Shown one piece after another: positions 52,137 to 60,739 of a stretch of 64,000 nucleotides of DNA (position 1 is the stretch's first letter; each line of letters begins with the position of its first letter). The position numbers and the translations under genes are program-made. Location: NCBI RefSeq assembly GCF_022440805.1, contig NZ_JAKNTK010000001.1, positions 744,001 to 808,000 of the forward strand. Reading direction: 5' to 3'. Under the pieces are notes generated by a model, which was not told where the DNA came from, made no database searches, and saw only the letters and a program-made list of their open reading frames with translations. This DNA is from Holdemania massiliensis. GTDB taxonomy: Bacteria; Bacillota_I; Bacilli_A; Erysipelotrichales; Erysipelotrichaceae.

Positions 52137-52208
52137 GGGACTGTGACAAATCAGTAAAAAAGTGAAAACCACAGAGCTCCAGCCTAGACTCTGAGTTTTC
52201 CCCAATTT
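52137..52208 (-). repeat. 72-bp intergenic repeat, copy 1 (inverted)
   Basis: The minus-strand reading AAATTGGGGAAAACTCAGAG then TCTAGGCTGGAGC is identical over 33 bases to copy 2 at 56579-56650, and the last 20 or so bases (TTTTTTAyTGATTTGTCACA then GTCCC) also match. The middle differs (CTCTGTGGTTTTCAC against GCTCAGGTTTTCTC). GAAAAC and GTTTTC arms give it a hairpin followed by a T run. Confidence 0.85.
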
Positions 52209-52590
52209 TATCGTGAAATGATCCAATGAAAAGCATTCTGGAAACATAGGCTCTCTTCAAGTCTGTTTCTCTGCCTGCTTTTTTCAATTCCTTTCCCCAA
52301 AAAGTTAGATTCGACTCTTTTTCTTCATGATCTTCCGTAATTTGTAAACATTGCTTCAAGGCACAGGCTGTTATAATAGAGTCATTCAAGGAAATGATGC
52401 TGAAAACTCCGGTTCAGGCTGGATGTCAAAAAATAAAGGATGCTTATTGTCAGCCATGAAGAGACTTCCTGATAGATCCGCTGAAATGGATCTGAGGAAG
52501 GGCAGCTAGCTTCGGTTTTGTGCGCCTGTTCTGCAATGATCAGGACGGACGTGGGACTTTTGCGGGGTCAGAGAATCAGAGAGGGGAACT
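52209..52590 (+). other. Gene-free leader of the two-component operon
   Basis: No supported gene. A -10 TATAAT at 52372-52377 has a weak -35 TTGCTT at 52351-52356. The leader of about 200 bases contains a strong hairpin at 52465-52500: CTTCCT and AGATCC pair with GGATCT and AGGAAG. The leader did not match any riboswitch class I know. Confidence 0.5.
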
Positions 52591-53253
52591 ATGGGAAAAA
52601 TACTGCTGATTGAAGATGAAGAGGCAATCCGGACATTGATGCGCCTGGCTTTAACAACAGCCGGGTATCAGACAGCGGAGCTGCCCGATGGAAAACAAAT
52701 CCTAGAAACTCTGGAACAGGGCGGACTGGATCTGATCCTTCTGGATGTTATGCTTCCCGAGGAGGACGGATTTTCAATTCTGAAAAAGATCCGCCGCTAT
52801 CAGGTGCCGGTGATCTTTGTCAGTGCCCGCACTCAGCTGGCAGACAAGGTGCAGGGGCTGCAGGCCGGAGCGGATGATTACATCACCAAGCCGTTTGAAA
52901 TGATGGAACTGCTTGCCCGAGTGGAAAGTGTCCTGCGGCGGACCGGAAGAAAAAACGGCATTCTCACATTTCAGCATCTCTGCATCGATGAGGATCAGCG
53001 CCAGGTCAGAGATTCTTCGGGCCATAGTTTAGAGCTGACGCCTAAGGAATTTGATCTGCTTGTCTTTTTTGTCCGCAACCGGAATATTGCTCTTTACCGT
53101 GAGGAAATACTGGAAAAAGTCTGGCACGATGATTATGAAGGCACGACTCGGACTGTGGACATGCACGTTGCCTCCCTGCGGCGGAAGCTGGGCCTGAGCC
53201 GGCAGATTGTATCCGTGTATAAGATCGGCTATCGGCTTGAGGACCGGCCATGA
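52591..53253 (+). CDS. OmpR-family response regulator
   Basis: 220 residues. Receiver domain with acidic pocket Glu8-Asp9, phospho-acceptor Asp52 (LILLDVMLPEEDG) and Lys100 (ADDYITKPFE). C-terminal winged HTH with LTPKEFDLLVFFVRNRN, VWHDDYEGTTRTVDMHVASL and YKIGYRLE. GAGGGG precedes the ATG. It overlaps the kinase gene by 4 bases, so both are translated together. Likely targets are the downstream lipoprotein and CofE-like genes, or its own operon. Confidence 0.95.
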   Translation: MGKILLIEDEEAIRTLMRLALTTAGYQTAELPDGKQILETLEQGGLDLILLDVMLPEEDGFSILKKIRRYQVPVIFVSARTQLADKVQGLQAGADDYITKPFEMMELLARVESVLRRTGRKNGILTFQHLCIDEDQRQVRDSSGHSLELTPKEFDLLVFFVRNRNIALYREEILEKVWHDDYEGTTRTVDMHVASLRRKLGLSRQIVSVYKIGYRLEDRP

Positions 53254-54743
53254 AACTGCGCTATCAGCTGGCGCTCAGTGCTTTTGCGCTGTTTGCCCTG
53301 ATTTTTAACGGAGCCGGTCTGACACTGATTGAAATCAGTGCCCATCAGCGCTTTCAGGACCAGCTTGACGCGATGATCGGGCAGAATCGGGCGCTCGACG
53401 GTCTTTTGACGACGACGGTTTCACTGCTTCAGTTTTATCCGTCAGTCCAATCCCTGGATGAACAGCTGAGGAATCAGCTGGAAAAGATGCTGAAGGAAAA
53501 CGCGCTGGAAAACGGCGTTCGGATTTTAGATGACCACGGCGTCTGCATCGCTGAGAATCAGTTTCCGGAGATAGCTGATGATCAGCTGACACTTCCGCAG
53601 CCGGATCAGATCTGGCTGAAAACAAAGACGTCTGGAGATCGGGAATATCTGATTTCCGCTCATCAGGTGGCGCTGAGTTCTCGAACCCTGATCGTGCAGA
53701 CCAGTACGGAGATTACAGAACTTCGCTCGGATCAGGAGCATCAGCGGTGGCTTTTTCTGATCATCAACATTGTGGCTTCTGCAGCCTATCTTGGCGCCAT
53801 GATTGTGATCAGCCGGCGGCTGACTCGGCCGGTGGAGCTGCTGGCAGAGCGGGAACGGCAGATTGCTTCGGGGAACTGGCACCAGCGCTTAGACCTCAGC
53901 GGCAGCCAGGAACTGAAGGCGCTGGCCGTGAATTTTAACCACATGGCTGAAACCGTTGAACAAAAGGTCGCGGAGCTGGAAACCGGCAACCAGGAAAAGG
54001 AAATTTTCATACATAATTTATCCCATGAAATGAAGACGCCGCTGACGTCGATATTAGGCTATACGCAGCTGCTCAGGCGGACAGCGATGAAACCGGAAGA
54101 TGCTGAACAGGCTCTGGATGTCATCGAATCCGAAGCTCGGCGAATGGAACAGCTGTCATCCCGGCTGATGCAGCTGATCATGGCTGCTCAGCCCCTGCCG
54201 CAGCTGAAATCACATTCCGTGGAATTACTGCTGAAGCAGGCCGCTGTCCGGCTGGAACCTGTGCTTCAGGCGGCACAGCTGAAGCTGATCGTGGAAAGTG
54301 AACCGCTGGAGCTGGAAATGGACGAAGAACTGATGCAGGCGGCCCTGCGCAATGTGCTGGATAATGCCGTCAAAGCCAGTTCTGCCGGCGGCCGCCTCTG
54401 GCTGAGTGCCTTCCGTCTGAATACATCAATAATCATCGCTGTGCGGGATGAAGGCTGCGGGATCCAGGACCCGCATCCGGAACGGATGCTGGAGCCCTTT
54501 GTCATGGAGGATAAAGCCCGGACGCGGAAGCATAATGGAGCCGGTCTGGGACTGGCATTGACCCAGCGGATTGTAGCGGCGCATGGCGGCCGAGTGGAAC
54601 TGAAAAGCAAGCTTCATTCCGGGACAGAGATTCGCTTTGTCTTTCCGCTGCCTTCAGAACACCCAGCGGCATCGGAAAAAAATCAGCTCGGAAATAAACC
54701 AGCGGCTGCGGAAACGAAAGCGGGAAAGGAAGGCTGTCTATGA
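53250..54743 (+). CDS. Sensor histidine kinase
   Basis: 497 residues. Two membrane helices (about 7-30 and 168-190) enclose an extracellular sensor of about 140 residues. HAMP follows (RRLTRPVELLAERERQIASG), then HisKA with His near residue 258 in HNLSHEMKTPLTSILGYTQL, and HATPase with NVLDNAVKAS, DEGCGIQD and GAGLGLALTQRIV. A roughly 30-residue tail beyond the ATPase domain is unusual. It is the cognate kinase of the preceding regulator; the ligand is unknown. Confidence 0.94.
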   Translation: MKLRYQLALSAFALFALIFNGAGLTLIEISAHQRFQDQLDAMIGQNRALDGLLTTTVSLLQFYPSVQSLDEQLRNQLEKMLKENALENGVRILDDHGVCIAENQFPEIADDQLTLPQPDQIWLKTKTSGDREYLISAHQVALSSRTLIVQTSTEITELRSDQEHQRWLFLIINIVASAAYLGAMIVISRRLTRPVELLAERERQIASGNWHQRLDLSGSQELKALAVNFNHMAETVEQKVAELETGNQEKEIFIHNLSHEMKTPLTSILGYTQLLRRTAMKPEDAEQALDVIESEARRMEQLSSRLMQLIMAAQPLPQLKSHSVELLLKQAAVRLEPVLQAAQLKLIVESEPLELEMDEELMQAALRNVLDNAVKASSAGGRLWLSAFRLNTSIIIAVRDEGCGIQDPHPERMLEPFVMEDKARTRKHNGAGLGLALTQRIVAAHGGRVELKSKLHSGTEIRFVFPLPSEHPAASEKNQLGNKPAAAETKAGKEGCL

Positions 54744-55528
54744 TCCTGAAGTGTAAGACAAAAAAGACCGGAACACAGTTGAAAGACGGGCTTCGCTTTT
54801 CTGTTGAAATGATATGCCCTCGACTTTTTCTTGTTCCTTCTCAAAGCGGCGTACGCTGGCCGCGGCTTTTGGTCAGCCTGATGCTGATGAACATCCTGAC
54901 CGGCTGTTCCGCTCAATCGGAATCGCTGATAGTCCGTGATTATCCCTCTAACAGCGGGCCGGCTGTCATGTCCAGTGAAGAGGAACGTCTGAAACAGCTG
55001 GCAGTGGATACCCTGAACCGTTATTTTGGGCTGGAACTGACGGTTGAGGGCTGGCTGTGGGATTTCAATTACAGTTCCGCGATCAAAACAGAGACTCAGG
55101 AATATGCCATGATTGAAGAAACAGAGACGATGCTGATCTTGTTTCTGCATCAGAGAAATGCAGATGAGATCAGTTATGGAGTCTGTCTGGACGAAAAAAC
55201 ACAGGAGGTGCTGGCTGCCCAGGTGAATTTTGAGACTGCCCGGCCCCTGGAAATTTCATCGGAAACTGAGCAGCAGATTCAGAGTCAGGCAAAAGCCTGG
55301 CTTGAAATCAACCGGCCGGAATTTGACATGTCGTCGCTGACCAGTATTTACGCCGTGCAGATGAAAAACCAGATCGCGCTGTCGGTCTTTGCCGATTCTC
55401 AGGGACATAAAGGCTATCTCTATACAAACCTGGCGGATGGGCGGCCGATGGCTTTCGGCACCGGATCATTTGCGGAGAATCTGCTGATATCCATAGAGGA
55501 CGCAAGTTTTCAGGCCGCTGACGAATAA
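54740..55528 (+). CDS. Lipoprotein of the two-component operon
   Basis: 262 residues from an ATGA overlap with the kinase gene. The hydrophobic signal segment and lipobox LTGC lie unusually deep (Cys near residue 56), so either there is a long cytoplasmic leader or translation begins downstream, for example at ATG 54809. The mature part (LKQLAVDTLNRYFGLELTVE, YGVCLDEKTQEVLAAQVNFE) suggests a small mixed alpha/beta domain. It could be an extracellular sensor partner of the kinase. Family not recognised. Confidence 0.65.
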   Translation: MILKCKTKKTGTQLKDGLRFSVEMICPRLFLVPSQSGVRWPRLLVSLMLMNILTGCSAQSESLIVRDYPSNSGPAVMSSEEERLKQLAVDTLNRYFGLELTVEGWLWDFNYSSAIKTETQEYAMIEETETMLILFLHQRNADEISYGVCLDEKTQEVLAAQVNFETARPLEISSETEQQIQSQAKAWLEINRPEFDMSSLTSIYAVQMKNQIALSVFADSQGHKGYLYTNLADGRPMAFGTGSFAENLLISIEDASFQAADE

Positions 55529-55624
55529 TTTCAATGTCTTCAGTTTTTACAACTTCATAACAATTTGCATACACTCTGCCAACAACACCCGTCTAAGCTG
55601 TTCTCATGAAAAGAGGACGTCGTG

Positions 55625-56353
55625 ATGTTAAAGGTGAATGAAAACAAACAGAAAAGAATCGAGGTCTTTGGATACAGCTATGACCGCTACGCTCTGAAGA
55701 CGCCGGTCATCACAGATCAGGATGATCTGGACGAGCTGCTTCGGCAGGTCGTGGCGCCGCAGCTGGAAAAAGGAGATCTTGTATTCATGAGTGAAAAAAT
55801 GGTGGCCTGCACCCAGGGCCGGGCCTTTCCGCTGTTAGCGATTGTGCCGGGCCGTCTGGCGCGGCTGCTCAGTCGTTTTGTAACCAAAACACCTCGCGGA
55901 ATTGGTTTGGGAATGCCGGAAACCATGCAGATGGCGATCGAGGAATGCGGTGTTCTGAGAATCCTGCTGGCTGCCGCAGTCGGCATGCTCGGTAAGCTTT
56001 TAGGCCGGAAAGGCTGGTTTTATCGTGTGGCCGGAAGGAAAGCGGCGGTGATTGATGGACCCTGTGATTACACCCTGCACCCATATCATCAATATGTAGT
56101 GCTGGGGCCGCAGGATCCTCAGCGGACGGCGGAGCACTGTGCTTTATTGCTGGGCCATCCGGCCGCAATTGTGGATATCAATGATTACGGAGCCGAAATC
56201 CTGGGCGTCTGGCCGGCGTCTGTCAATCGCCGGAAACTGGCAGAAATCCTCAGGGATAATCCGTTGGGGCAGAGTGATCAGAGTACGCCGATCGGGATTC
56301 TCCGTCCGGTTTTAAAATCGGAAATTCAAGCTGAGGACGTATCTCTGGAATGA
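55625..56353 (+). CDS. CofE-like (F420-0:gamma-glutamyl ligase domain) protein
   Basis: 242 residues from ATG 55625. The segments YDRYALKTPVITDQDDL, EKGDLVFMSEKMVACTQGRA, VTKTPRGIGLGMPETMQMAI, AAVIDGPCDYTLHPYHQYVV and AAIVDINDYGAEILG match the fold family that includes CofE, which adds glutamate to coenzyme F420. F420 is not known in this group, so another gamma-glutamyl ligation or an unrelated role is more likely. It follows the two-component operon by about 95 bases. Confidence 0.75.
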   Translation: MLKVNENKQKRIEVFGYSYDRYALKTPVITDQDDLDELLRQVVAPQLEKGDLVFMSEKMVACTQGRAFPLLAIVPGRLARLLSRFVTKTPRGIGLGMPETMQMAIEECGVLRILLAAAVGMLGKLLGRKGWFYRVAGRKAAVIDGPCDYTLHPYHQYVVLGPQDPQRTAEHCALLLGHPAAIVDINDYGAEILGVWPASVNRRKLAEILRDNPLGQSDQSTPIGILRPVLKSEIQAEDVSLE

Positions 56354-56578
56354 GAAACAGGCCGAGTCTGCACGGAGGAGGATTCGTTTAGAATTGAAAG
56401 AAGTAGTCTTTCCAGCGCTGTTAGCTGCACACGGTCACTGGTTTGGTTAAAAGTTCTGAAAGGATAAAATAAGCGGTAAGTTATCCACAAGAGACAGGAA
56501 AGGAAAAAGCAGACCGAAAAACAGACTTGAACAGATTAAGTTGTTTTCAGAACGCTTTCCTTTTAGCGTTTTACTATG
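56354..56578 (+). other. Intergenic region after CofE-like gene
   Basis: No gene. A small hairpin AACGCT/AGCGTT at 56551-56570 followed by TTACTA may act as a weak terminator. The 72-bp repeat follows directly. Confidence 0.4.
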
Positions 56579-56650
56579 AAATTGGGGAAAACTCAGAGTC
56601 TAGGCTGGAGCGCTCAGGTTTTCTCTTTTTTATTGATTTGTCACAGTCCC
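56579..56650 (+). repeat. 72-bp intergenic repeat, copy 2
   Basis: Plus-strand counterpart of the repeat at 52137-52208 (see there for matched segments). It lies immediately before the promoter of the flavoprotein gene. Its hairpin and CTCTTTTTTATT tract could terminate transcripts from the CofE-like gene. Confidence 0.85.
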
Positions 56651-56660
56651 TTTCTTACCC

Positions 56661-56720
56661 TTGCACTATTTTATGCATGGATGTATAATTGTGATAAAGA
56701 AAACATGCATTGATGCATGT
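56661..56720 (+). promoter_or_regulatory. Promoter with tandem dyads, copy B (flavoprotein gene)
   Basis: TTGCAC at 56661-56666 and TATAAT at 56684-56689 with a 17-base spacer. Dyad 1, TTATGCAT-GG-ATGTATAA (56671-56688), covers the spacer and -10 with one mismatch between arms. Dyad 2, ACATGCAT-TG-ATGCATGT (56703-56720), is perfect and ends just before the AAGGAGGG. Their centres are 32 bases apart. Confidence 0.65.
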
Positions 56721-56735
56721 CAAGGAGGGAAAGTC

Positions 56736-58508
56736 ATGAAAAAGCTGATTTGTCTGTGCTTAGCATCTCTATTATGCTTAGCAGGATGCTCCAGCAGTCC
56801 GAAAACACCAACTTCGGACGGAGACAGTTTGTTCAAAGCCGGAACGTATATCGGAAGCGGCGATGGCAACAACGATCCGATTACGGTAGAGGTAACCTTT
56901 ACCGAAACGGAAATCGCGTCAATCACGATTAAAGAACATAAAGAAACGGCGGGGATCAGTGATCCGGCATTCGAAAAGATTCCACAGAGCGTGATGAGCA
57001 GCCAGAGCCTGGCTGTGGATACGGTTGCAGGGGCAACCAACACGAGCAAGGGGATCCTGACTGCGATTGAAGACTGCGTTAAGCAGGCAGGCGGCGATGT
57101 AGAACAGCTTAAGAAAGCTGTCGATCAGACGGCGAAAGCCAAGACAGAAGAAAGCCGCAGTACCGATGTTGTCGTGGTCGGCTCTGGAATTACCGGAATG
57201 AGCGCTGCCTTAAGCGCCAAAGAAGCGGGTGCTGATGTTGTCGTCATTGAAAAACAGGCGGTGACCGGCGGCACGACGGCGATCGCAGGCGGCTATTTGA
57301 TCAGCATTGATTCCAAATTGTATGACGAAACTGATTTTGATGATTCTCTGGATACGTTCCGTAAGTATTGGGATGAACGGATGAGTTATTCTGGTCAAAA
57401 GTCCGGCTATCCGGATGAGACACGATGGGAAGAGATTGTTGCCAAAACCGGAGATACGGTCGATTGGCTGCAGGAAAAAGGTGTGACCTGGGAAGCTTTT
57501 ACCGGGTTTGGACCGTATCCGACAGCGCATAATCCGGCCGGCGGACGCGGCTTGATTGATGAAATGGTCAAGATCGCAGAGAGCCAGGGAATCGAAGTGA
57601 TCACAGAATGCAAGGGCGAGAAGCTGGTTATAGATGATCAGGGTGCTGTTGTCGGAATCGTTGCGGAAACGGCAGATAAAGTGATTACCTTTAATGCCTC
57701 CAGCGTCGTTTTAGCGACAGGCGGGATTTCTGCGAATGATGAAATGGTTAAGCAGTATTCACCGAAGGTTGCCCAGGCGCAGACGATCTCGGTTGCGGCG
57801 GCAGGTTCAACAGGGGACGGCATGACCATGGCATTGGAAGCCGGAGCTGTTCCATTTGAGAGTTTCTTTACTTCGATTTGTGCAACTACCGTGGATCCGG
57901 TTCTTGCCAAAAGCGTTTCTGAAGCGGCAGCCTTGACGACCGACAAACAGTTGGGAGTTAACGCAAAAGGAGAACGTTTTGCCAGCGAAAGTGCAGTCTA
58001 TTATGATGCTTTAGGTTCAGATATGATTCAGGACGGCAATGCCCCATTCTACTATATTTATGATTCCAGTGATGCGGATATAGCTGCAATTCTGGAAAAA
58101 GGAGCAGCCGCCGGTGCCGTAGTCAAAGCGGATACGATTGAAGCTTTGGCGGAAGGCATGAAGGTCGACGCCGCCGCGCTGAAGGCCAGCTTTGACCGCT
58201 ACAACCAGCAGGCAGAAGCCGGAAAAGACGAAGATTTCGGGAAAGCGCCTGAAAATTTAGTGGTTTTGGATCAGGCTCCTTACTATGCCGTGATCTTCTA
58301 TCCGACGACTTTCGGATCTCAGGGCGGAGTTCTGACCAGTGAAACCGGTCAGGTCCTGAATCAGACCGGTGAAGCGATCCCGGGGCTGTTTGCGGCTGGT
58401 GAGATGAGCAATCGTTATTTCTATAACGAGAACTATGTTCTGGCAGCTTCTTTAGGTCTGTATGCTACAACCGGCCGGATTGCCGGTACGGCAGCCGCGG
58501 CCAAATAA
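56736..58508 (+). CDS. FMN-binding/FAD fumarate-reductase-like lipoprotein (paralogue)
   Basis: 590 residues from ATG 56736 (AAGGAGGG upstream). Lipobox CLAGC. FMN-binding domain with VDTVAGATNTSKGIL near residues 96-110; FAD domain with STDVVVVGSGITGMSAALSA near 145, VIEKQAVTGGTTA, VVLATGGI, AGSTGDGMTMALEAG; C-terminal GLFAAGEMSNRYFYNENYVL. Same architecture as the product of 23243, and both carry the AGAVxKADTIE segment. Secreted reductase of an unsaturated organic acid or similar acceptor; substrate unknown. Confidence 0.9.
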   Translation: MKKLICLCLASLLCLAGCSSSPKTPTSDGDSLFKAGTYIGSGDGNNDPITVEVTFTETEIASITIKEHKETAGISDPAFEKIPQSVMSSQSLAVDTVAGATNTSKGILTAIEDCVKQAGGDVEQLKKAVDQTAKAKTEESRSTDVVVVGSGITGMSAALSAKEAGADVVVIEKQAVTGGTTAIAGGYLISIDSKLYDETDFDDSLDTFRKYWDERMSYSGQKSGYPDETRWEEIVAKTGDTVDWLQEKGVTWEAFTGFGPYPTAHNPAGGRGLIDEMVKIAESQGIEVITECKGEKLVIDDQGAVVGIVAETADKVITFNASSVVLATGGISANDEMVKQYSPKVAQAQTISVAAAGSTGDGMTMALEAGAVPFESFFTSICATTVDPVLAKSVSEAAALTTDKQLGVNAKGERFASESAVYYDALGSDMIQDGNAPFYYIYDSSDADIAAILEKGAAAGAVVKADTIEALAEGMKVDAAALKASFDRYNQQAEAGKDEDFGKAPENLVVLDQAPYYAVIFYPTTFGSQGGVLTSETGQVLNQTGEAIPGLFAAGEMSNRYFYNENYVLAASLGLYATTGRIAGTAAAAK

Positions 58509-58547
58509 ACCGCAGCGGACACTTGCAGGTCTTAATCAAAAAAATAG

Positions 58548-58582
58548 GACGCTTCCTTCAAGCTGAGAGGAAGCGTCTTTTC
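58548..58582 (+). terminator. Rho-independent terminator after flavoprotein gene
   Basis: GACGCTTCCT pairs perfectly with AGGAAGCGTC around a 10-base loop, followed by TTTTC. Confidence 0.88.
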
Positions 58583-58636
58583 TGTTGGCCGAACTTTTCA
58601 AAGAGGCAAGGGCAGGTCGCGGAGGAGGATCTTCGC

Positions 58637-59047
58637 TCAGTATTCTTCTTTAGTTTCAGTGATGGGGACTTTGCCCCCATTTTCCGGAAGCGTGCGGATT
58701 CCAAAAATAAAGTACAGGACATGAAAAAGCCAGACGCCCAACAGAATAAACCGGCCGACAGGAACACGGGACATCATGATCCATCCCAAGGCCATCATCA
58801 GTGTAACTGCCGTCATAATCCGTAATTTTGTCCTTGCAGTCATGCCTTTTCCCTGAACATAGCTTTCCAGATTCTGCTTATAAAGCGCGGTATTGAGAAG
58901 CCAGGCATGCAGCCGCTGGGAACTTTTTGCATAGCAGCAGACCGTGAATAACAGAAAGGGAACGGTCGGAAGCAGCGGCAGGACAGCACCCAGAGCGCCG
59001 AGGATCAGACTGACAGTACCCAGCAAGATCAAGAGAGTTCGTTTCAT
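58637..59047 (-). CDS. DUF454 (YbaN-like) inner membrane protein
   Basis: 136 residues with three to four hydrophobic helices. LILLGTVSLILGALGAVLPL, followed by LPTVPFLLFTVCCYAKSSQR, is the YbaN/DUF454 pattern, and HAWLLNTALYKQNLESYVQG is also typical. Function unknown. It follows the CydDC-like ABC genes on the same strand with about 36 bases between, so it may be the third gene of that operon. Confidence 0.88.
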   Translation of the reverse strand: MKRTLLILLGTVSLILGALGAVLPLLPTVPFLLFTVCCYAKSSQRLHAWLLNTALYKQNLESYVQGKGMTARTKLRIMTAVTLMMALGWIMMSRVPVGRFILLGVWLFHVLYFIFGIRTLPENGGKVPITETKEEY

Positions 59048-59083
59048 ATTATTTTTCTCCTTTTTCCTTATATCGATGTCTCA

Positions 59084-60739
59084 TCAGCTGCGTCTTCCGT
59101 TTTCAACGGGGATGACCTGATCGGCAATCCGCATCGTTGAGGCGCGGTGGGAAACCAGGACGACGGTTCGATCCTGGGTTTCTTTCTGCAGCGCATGCAG
59201 AATGATAGCTTCGTTCAGGCTGTCCAGATTGGAAGTGGGTTCATCCAGAAGAATCAAAGGCGCTGAATGCAGAAATGCCCGAGCCAGACCCAGCCGCTGC
59301 CGTTCTCCGCCGGATAAGGTATCGCCCAGCTCACCTACTGGGGTATCATAGCCTTGGGGAAGCGTGAGAATCCAGTCATGAATGGAAGCTTTGCGGCAGG
59401 CTTCCTGGATTTCTTCCAGGGTTGCGTCTTGTTTGGCAATCCGCAGATTGTTGGCAATTGTATCATGGAACAAATGGGTTTCCTGGGTAACATAGCTTTC
59501 CAGTTCCCGCAGATTGGCCGTGTTGATGTCGGAAATCGATGTGCCGGACAGTGTACATCTGCCTTGCCGGACTTCCCAGAAGCGCATCAAGAGTTTGAGA
59601 AGGGTTGATTTGCCGCTGCCGCTGCGTCCGACGATGCCGGTGATTTGTCCCTGCGGGATATCGAGCGACAGATCGGAAAGAATTTCTTCTTCTCCATAAC
59701 TGAAACTCAGATTCTCGGCCTTGGCGCCGGTGAAGTTAATCTGCGGCCGACCGGTGATTTCATCGACAACCGGCGTTTCTTCCAGCAGGTCCAGCACACG
59801 GTTGCCGCTGGCCAGTGTATTCTGCAGCGTACTGCCCAGATTGGCCAGAGCGATGACCGGTCCGAAGGAGCTCATCAGACCGACAAAGGCCAGCACCGCA
59901 CTGCTGAAATCCAACTGACCTGTATGGATGAGCAATCCGGCAGCGATCAGCAGCAGACTGTCAAAAAGCAAAACCAGCGTCTGCGTCAGGGCCATGTTTT
60001 TTCCATTGAGAATTTTCATCGTCAATTCATGCTTGGCCAGGCTTTCCGTGCGCTGATCCAGATCAGCCAGACGCTGTTTGCCAACATCAAACTGCAGGAT
60101 CTCCGAAAGTCCACGCATCGTTTCCAGAACCGAACTGCTCAAAGCTCCCGATTGCCGGCGAAGCTGTGCGCCTAAACCCTGCGATTTTCGGTGGATATAG
60201 AGCGGAACGAGGATTCCGACAGTGACATAAGCAGTCAGCGCTATGGCCCCTAACAGCGGGTGGAAGCGTCCGATCCAAAGCGTCATAAACAGGCTCATGA
60301 ACAAGGCGATCAGAATGGGAGAAATCGTATGAGCATAAAAGACTTCAAGCAATTCAATATCAGAAGTGATCAATGTGATCAAATTCCCCTTGTCCGCTCC
60401 TTCTAGTTTTGCCGGTGCCAATTTCCGCAGGGCGCTGAAGACCTGGGAACGGATCAGCGCCAGCAAGCGAAAGGCTATCGTATGATTACAAGCCTGTTCA
60501 CCATACCGTAAGATACCACGCAGCAAAGCTAGGACAACGATCAGCCACAAGCTGCCCAGATATGCGGCGGTGCCTGGAAAAATAATGCTGAGCAGCACAC
60601 CCGCGCCTTCAATAGTAATGAAAGCAGCTCCAAGATGACCAAGAAAACCAAAGGTTACAGCCATCACCATCCAGCCGCTCAACGGTTTAACCAGACCGAT
60701 CATTTGTCGGCACAGCGTATAAGTATTCCGAGTTTTCAT
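59084..60739 (-). CDS. CydC-like ABC exporter subunit (fused membrane and ATPase domains)
   Basis: 551 residues from ATG 60739 (GAGGAGG upstream, overlapping the partner's stop codon). Six membrane helices in the first 310 residues, then one NBD: Walker A GRSGSGKSTLLKLL, signature LSGGERQRLGLARA, Walker B LILLDEPTSNLDS. It pairs with the next-upstream gene as a heterodimer of the CydDC type, which exports cysteine and glutathione to balance the periplasmic redox state. No cytochrome bd genes lie nearby, so a thiol role is inferred only. Confidence 0.88.
   Translation of the reverse strand: MKTRNTYTLCRQMIGLVKPLSGWMVMAVTFGFLGHLGAAFITIEGAGVLLSIIFPGTAAYLGSLWLIVVLALLRGILRYGEQACNHTIAFRLLALIRSQVFSALRKLAPAKLEGADKGNLITLITSDIELLEVFYAHTISPILIALFMSLFMTLWIGRFHPLLGAIALTAYVTVGILVPLYIHRKSQGLGAQLRRQSGALSSSVLETMRGLSEILQFDVGKQRLADLDQRTESLAKHELTMKILNGKNMALTQTLVLLFDSLLLIAAGLLIHTGQLDFSSAVLAFVGLMSSFGPVIALANLGSTLQNTLASGNRVLDLLEETPVVDEITGRPQINFTGAKAENLSFSYGEEEILSDLSLDIPQGQITGIVGRSGSGKSTLLKLLMRFWEVRQGRCTLSGTSISDINTANLRELESYVTQETHLFHDTIANNLRIAKQDATLEEIQEACRKASIHDWILTLPQGYDTPVGELGDTLSGGERQRLGLARAFLHSAPLILLDEPTSNLDSLNEAIILHALQKETQDRTVVLVSHRASTMRIADQVIPVENGRRS

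Noticed and set aside
51934..52389. Minus-strand open frame overlapping the TetR end and the 72-bp repeat
   Set aside because: It runs through the repeat and the TetR coding region, with no family-like sequence.
59645..60175. Plus-strand open frame inside the CydC-like gene
   Set aside because: The opposite strand encodes clear ABC motifs throughout.
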